18,698 bases of DNA from Bacteroidaceae bacterium (GTDB lineage Bacteria; Bacteroidota; Bacteroidia; Bacteroidales; Bacteroidaceae), in assembly GCA_016292545.1 (NCBI GenBank), contig JAEDIG010000039.1, positions 1 to 18,698 of the forward strand. Direction: 5' to 3'. This document shows, piece after piece, positions 14,780 through 18,698 of this stretch; the stretch's first letter is position 1; every line of letters begins with the position of its first letter. The position numbers and the translations under genes were made by a program. The notes below the pieces were generated by a model. That model was not told where the DNA came from and did not search any database. It saw nothing but the letters and a program-made list of their open reading frames with translations.

Positions 14780-15973
14780 ATGAGAATACTACATACAAGC
14801 GACTGGCACCTGGGCCATGTGCTCTACGGCTATCCCCGGGAGGAGGAACACAGGGACATGCTCCGGCAGGTGGTGCGTCTGGTGGAGGAATGGAAACCCG
14901 ATGCGCTGGTCATCTCGGGCGACGTGTATGACACCATGCAGCCCACGGTGGCGGTGCAGACGATGCTTGCGGATGCCTTGGTGGCGCTTCACCGTGCCCA
15001 CCCGGAGATGCTGGTCGTGTGCATTGCCGGCAATCATGACAGCGGCAGTCGCCACAACATCTACCGTACACCCTGGAAGGCCCTGAACGTGGAGATGGTG
15101 GGCAGCATCACGCGCGAAAGCCGTCTGGAGGACTACATCTTCGAGGTGAGGGGGAAGGGCTACATCGTGGCTGTGCCCTATGCCGCCGACCGCTTCATGC
15201 CCGAGGACGTCTTCGTGCGCCTGCAGGCGCTGGCGGACGAGCGGAACGGAGCGAAAAGGCTACCCGTGTTCCTGTCGGCCCATCTGGCCGTGGCGCGATG
15301 CGACTGCAGGGGGCACGAGCTGGTCACCGATGACAGTATCGGTGGAATAGGTTGCCAGGAGCTCAGCGTGCTGGGCGAGGGCTACGACTATGTGGCCCTC
15401 GGGCATATCCATAGATGCCAGCGGCTGGACCCCGACGGAAGGGTATACTACAGCGGCACGCCCATGGCGGTGGGTTTCGAGGAGGTGTATGCCGGCAACC
15501 GTCATTGCGTGTTGCTGGTGGAATGCAGCGGGCATGGCCTTCTGCCCACAGTCACTCCGCTGGCAATCAGCAATCCCGCTCCCCTGGTCAACATCCCGCA
15601 GGAGGGTGCCGCATCCTGGGAGGAGGTCAGGGATGAATTTGCCGCCTATCCTGCCGACATACCCTCCTACATCCGCCTCAATGTGGAGGTGGAGGGCATG
15701 CTGCCCCCGGGTGCCAATGATGAGGCGGCCGGCATAGCCCGGGGGAAGGCCTGCAGCTTCTGTCTTGTCAATGCCGTACGGAAGGACAATGGCCTGCAGA
15801 AGGGGATGGTAAGGACCTTCACCGCCTCCGAATTCAAGCAGCTTGACACGGTGGATGTGGCCAGGATGTGGATTGAGTCAAAGGGCGACACGTTTGACGA
15901 AAGCATGAAGGAAATCCTGGAGGAAGTGAAGAAAGACGTGAAGTCGGACCCTGAAATTGAAAACCCATTATGA
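14780..15973 (+). CDS. sbcD: exonuclease subunit SbcD
   Basis: The Mre11-like nuclease half of the SbcCD complex, which trims DNA ends and cleaves hairpins and protein-blocked ends. The 397-aa protein shows the calcineurin-type phosphoesterase motifs in order: TSDWHLG (6-12), SGDVYD (46-51), AGNHDS (83-88) and GHIHR (208-212), with D8, H10, D48, N85, H86, H209 and H211 among the metal and catalytic residues. YSGTP (224-228) follows as usual, then a capping C-terminal part. A purine-rich spacer of 12 nt (GGAAAAAAGACA) precedes the ATG, and the stop TGA overlaps the sbcC start as ATGA, so the two subunits are translationally coupled. Confidence 0.96.
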   Translation: MRILHTSDWHLGHVLYGYPREEEHRDMLRQVVRLVEEWKPDALVISGDVYDTMQPTVAVQTMLADALVALHRAHPEMLVVCIAGNHDSGSRHNIYRTPWKALNVEMVGSITRESRLEDYIFEVRGKGYIVAVPYAADRFMPEDVFVRLQALADERNGAKRLPVFLSAHLAVARCDCRGHELVTDDSIGGIGCQELSVLGEGYDYVALGHIHRCQRLDPDGRVYYSGTPMAVGFEEVYAGNRHCVLLVECSGHGLLPTVTPLAISNPAPLVNIPQEGAASWEEVRDEFAAYPADIPSYIRLNVEVEGMLPPGANDEAAGIARGKACSFCLVNAVRKDNGLQKGMVRTFTASEFKQLDTVDVARMWIESKGDTFDESMKEILEEVKKDVKSDPEIENPL

Positions 15974-18698
15974 AAATAAAGAAACTGCACATCTGCAACA
16001 TCGCCTCAATCGAGGACGAGACCATCGACTTCACGGCCCCGCCCCTTTCGGACAGCGACGTGTTCCTGATCACCGGCAAGACGGGCTCCGGAAAGACCAC
16101 TATCCTTGACGCCATCTGTCTGGCACTCTATCGCACCACTCCCCGTCTGTGGCAGTGCACGGGCGTCAAGGTGGAGAACAACAGCGACAATCTGGCGCTC
16201 GACGATCCGCGCCAACTGATGCGCCGAAACACGGGAGAGGCCTTCGTGACCCTAGCATTCGAGGGCGTTGACGGACATGAATATGAGGCGGAATGGCATG
16301 TGCAGCGAGGCCGGAAAAAGAAGCCCGGCGTCAGTCTGGACCCTGCCACCTGGGCCCTCAGGGACCTCACCTCGGGACAGACGTACACAGGACGCGGCGA
16401 GAAGGTGAACGAGGTGCGGCAGGCTGTTCTGCAGGCCGTGGGGCTGGAGTTCGGCCAGTTCTGCCGCACCACGATGCTGGCACAGGGCGAATTCACCCGT
16501 TTCCTGAAGAGCAGCGAGAAGGAGAAGGTGGAGATACTGGAGAAGATTACCCGCTTCACGGAGTACACCCTGATTGGCAGGCGCATCTATGAGATTACCT
16601 CCGCCAAGAAAAAAGCGTGGGACGAGGCCGTGACGAAGGCACAGGACACCGGGCTCGACGAGGAGGCGCTGGCTGTGCTCCGGAAGGAGATGAAGGAGGC
16701 AGAGTGCCTGCTGGAACAACAGGCCGGCGAGAGGGAACGGCTGGCCCGCATGCAGCAGTGGCTGGCAGCCGATGCCTTGCTGAAGAGGGAGAGGCTGGAG
16801 GCCGAAACGGCCTTGCAACGGGCCGAGGCCGGCATCCGGACCGAGGATTTCCGGCAGGCCGAACAGACCGTCGGCAGGTGGAGGGAAACTGCCGATGCCA
16901 GGGCCGCCCTCAGGGAGAAAAAGGAGGCGGATGCTGCTGTGAGGCACTACCGGCAACAGCGGGCCGGCTATGCCGTGGCCTATCAGAACCTACTGGATGG
17001 AATGGCCTTCTTCGAAAAGCTCTATGGCCAGAAAAGCGATGCCTGCAGGCAGGTGGAGCGCTATCTCGCACAGAATGCCCCTAAGGAGGCACTCTATGGT
17101 CAGGCCGGAAGCATTGTCCTGCAGCTCAATCAGGTGGCGGCTGACCGCTCCCGTATCACTGTCGGGCAAAACAGGATTTCGGCCGACAGACGGAAACTTT
17201 CTGCCTGCGTGATGCCCCGCTATGCAGAAGCGGAAAAGGAGCTGGCTGGCATCACCGGGATGATGGAGCAATGCGAGAACGACATCAAGGCGCGCGAGCA
17301 GCAGCTGGAAGCCATGGGCATGAACCTCCTGTACAAGCGCTACCAGCAGCTGACGGTCATGGCCAGTCTGTCTGACCATGCAGAAAAGCTGCTCGACAAT
17401 CTGCAACGTGTCAGGAAAGCATACGACGAAAAGGGACGCAGACTGGCACAGGCGCTGGAGGAACTGGAGAAAAAGGCCGGAAAGGCGGCTCTGCTGGCAC
17501 CGTCACTGGCCGCAGCCAAGGCCAGGATGGAGGCCTCGGAAGCTCTGCTGCAGAAGCACAACAATACCGTGGAGAAATGGGCGGTGAACATGCGCCAGAA
17601 CCTTCATGTGGGCGATGTGTGCCCTGTGTGCCGGCAACCGGTTACTGCCACCCTTCCGGCGGAAACTTTCATCCAGGAAATGTATCTCCAGGCCAAGGAG
17701 CAGCATGAAGCCTACAAGCGTACGCATGACGGCCTGGAAAGGGAGATGAACCGGCTCACTGCGGAAATCACTGCGGAACGTAGCGCGTACCGGCGCGACA
17801 AGCAGGCCTATGACTGCGACAAGTCGGTGGCGGAGGCCGAATGCGGACTGGCGGATGTGTGCAGGCAGTGCGGCATTTCTGCAGCCTCGGACGACGTCCG
17901 TGGGCTGCTCCGATCCCTTCGCCAGTCCTCCTTGCAACAGGGCGAGGCCTTGAAGAAAAGCATCGCCGAGGGCGAGAAGAAGGAAAAGGAAATCAGGACG
18001 CTTCGTGGCTTGCTGGCATCGATGAAACAGAAGCGCGACACGCTTCTGCAGCCGGCCTTTGACAAGTGTAGGGCGGAGAAGGAAGAGTGCGAGAAGGCCA
18101 TCGCAACGTCCGAGATGCTCGTGCAGGCCACCCGGGAGGCTCTGGCCCGCACCACCGGGGCCATCAGTGCGTGTGTCCCGGAGGAGGAGTGGACAGCCAG
18201 TCCCGGGGAATATGCCGCTGCCTTGGCGGCAGACGCAAGGACTTATCACGACAGGCAGCAGGAGAGGCATATGCTGGAAAAGGAACTGGAACAGCTCGGC
18301 ACCCTCATCCAGGGTGCCCGTGACATCCAGCGTGTCATCCTTTCGGCTCTGCCGGAATGGCGGCAGATTGAGGCCGCGGGGTGCAGGCGGGCTGAAGCCC
18401 TTGTTGCCGGACTGAACAAGCTGGCAGGCGAGGTGACTTCCAATATCGCCCTCAGCCGGAAGGCATCGGACACCCTTGCCGGCGTGCAGCAACAGCTGGA
18501 TGCCTTCATGGCCCGGAATCCTGAAATTACCCTTGACGTGCTGGAGGGGCTGTGCACGCTTTCTGCGGCCCGCATCGAGGAGATGGAAAGGGCATGCCGG
18601 CAGGCAAGGACGGAAGTGCAGAAGCAGCAGGCTTTGCTGGCCAATGTGAACGCGCGCATCGGGCATCATCTCCTCGACGATGCGTGCCGCATGCTGAC
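15970..18698 (+). CDS. sbcC: exonuclease subunit SbcC (5' part, runs off the window)
   Basis: The Rad50-like ATPase partner of SbcD. About 909 residues are present with no stop before the window ends; family members are often about 1000-1050 aa, so the C-terminal ABC signature and Walker B should lie just outside. Visible landmarks are the N-terminal KIKKLHICNIASIED, Walker A GKTGSGKTT (36-44), the Q-loop in MLAQGEF with Q172, and the zinc-hook CPVC at 551-554. Long charged helices rich in Glu, Lys, Arg and Ala on both sides of the hook (about 190-540 and 570-870) form the antiparallel coiled coil. The frame is open throughout and the start overlaps the sbcD stop. Confidence 0.96.
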   Translation, partial: MKIKKLHICNIASIEDETIDFTAPPLSDSDVFLITGKTGSGKTTILDAICLALYRTTPRLWQCTGVKVENNSDNLALDDPRQLMRRNTGEAFVTLAFEGVDGHEYEAEWHVQRGRKKKPGVSLDPATWALRDLTSGQTYTGRGEKVNEVRQAVLQAVGLEFGQFCRTTMLAQGEFTRFLKSSEKEKVEILEKITRFTEYTLIGRRIYEITSAKKKAWDEAVTKAQDTGLDEEALAVLRKEMKEAECLLEQQAGERERLARMQQWLAADALLKRERLEAETALQRAEAGIRTEDFRQAEQTVGRWRETADARAALREKKEADAAVRHYRQQRAGYAVAYQNLLDGMAFFEKLYGQKSDACRQVERYLAQNAPKEALYGQAGSIVLQLNQVAADRSRITVGQNRISADRRKLSACVMPRYAEAEKELAGITGMMEQCENDIKAREQQLEAMGMNLLYKRYQQLTVMASLSDHAEKLLDNLQRVRKAYDEKGRRLAQALEELEKKAGKAALLAPSLAAAKARMEASEALLQKHNNTVEKWAVNMRQNLHVGDVCPVCRQPVTATLPAETFIQEMYLQAKEQHEAYKRTHDGLEREMNRLTAEITAERSAYRRDKQAYDCDKSVAEAECGLADVCRQCGISAASDDVRGLLRSLRQSSLQQGEALKKSIAEGEKKEKEIRTLRGLLASMKQKRDTLLQPAFDKCRAEKEECEKAIATSEMLVQATREALARTTGAISACVPEEEWTASPGEYAAALAADARTYHDRQQERHMLEKELEQLGTLIQGARDIQRVILSALPEWRQIEAAGCRRAEALVAGLNKLAGEVTSNIALSRKASDTLAGVQQQLDAFMARNPEITLDVLEGLCTLSAARIEEMERACRQARTEVQKQQALLANVNARIGHHLLDDACRML

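Noticed and set aside
17503..18669. A 388-codon minus-strand frame opposite sbcC
   Set aside because: SbcC is intact on the plus strand with Walker A, Q-loop and zinc hook; the antisense translation is Leu/Arg/His-rich without domains.

Overview
The window looks like chromosomal DNA from a Bacteroidota bacterium, probably order Bacteroidales. Four intergenic sites match or approach the Bacteroidota promoter pattern (TTTG near -33, 19-21 nt spacer, TAnnTTTG near -7). The glycogen synthase is of the GT3 type typical of this phylum, and the genes lack strong Shine-Dalgarno sequences. Coding DNA is GC-rich while intergenic DNA is AT-rich. I see no tRNA, rRNA, CRISPR array, prophage or intact insertion sequence.

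Layout: (1) 1-242 is a non-coding left edge with a possible REP-like repeat fragment and a 14-bp perfect hairpin terminator. (2) 243-4527, minus strand, is a glycogen operon: GT3 glycogen synthase followed by GT35 alpha-glucan phosphorylase, with a near-perfect promoter. (3) 4679-8992, plus strand, diverges from it and is the most interesting part. It encodes a small secreted protein of unknown function, a membrane-anchored tetraheme NapC/NirT-type cytochrome fused to a formylglycine-generating-enzyme-like (SUMF1) domain, a Tat-exported Gfo/Idh/MocA dehydrogenase lipoprotein, and an exported xylose-isomerase-like TIM-barrel lipoprotein. It ends at a strong hairpin terminator. (4) 9081-11187, minus strand, is a compact operon of a TauE/SafE permease, a GNAT acetyltransferase and an inositol-monophosphatase-family phosphatase. 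A possible 19-codon leader ORF overlaps the permease start by ATGA. (5) 11457-18698, plus strand, holds a secreted clan GH-A glycoside hydrolase, a tRNA-dihydrouridine synthase, SbcD and the first ~909 codons of SbcC, which runs off the right edge.

How the genes may work together: the glycogen pair makes and phosphorolyses storage glucan in the cytoplasm. The redox operon looks like an envelope module. A secreted dehydrogenase with presumably tightly held NAD(P) and a metal-dependent isomerase/lyase-like partner would act on a sugar or polyol outside the inner membrane, and a quinol-interacting multiheme cytochrome could exchange electrons with the menaquinone pool. That functional link is inference; only the domain content, export signals and operon layout are seen. 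SbcC and SbcD together form a DNA-end-processing nuclease.
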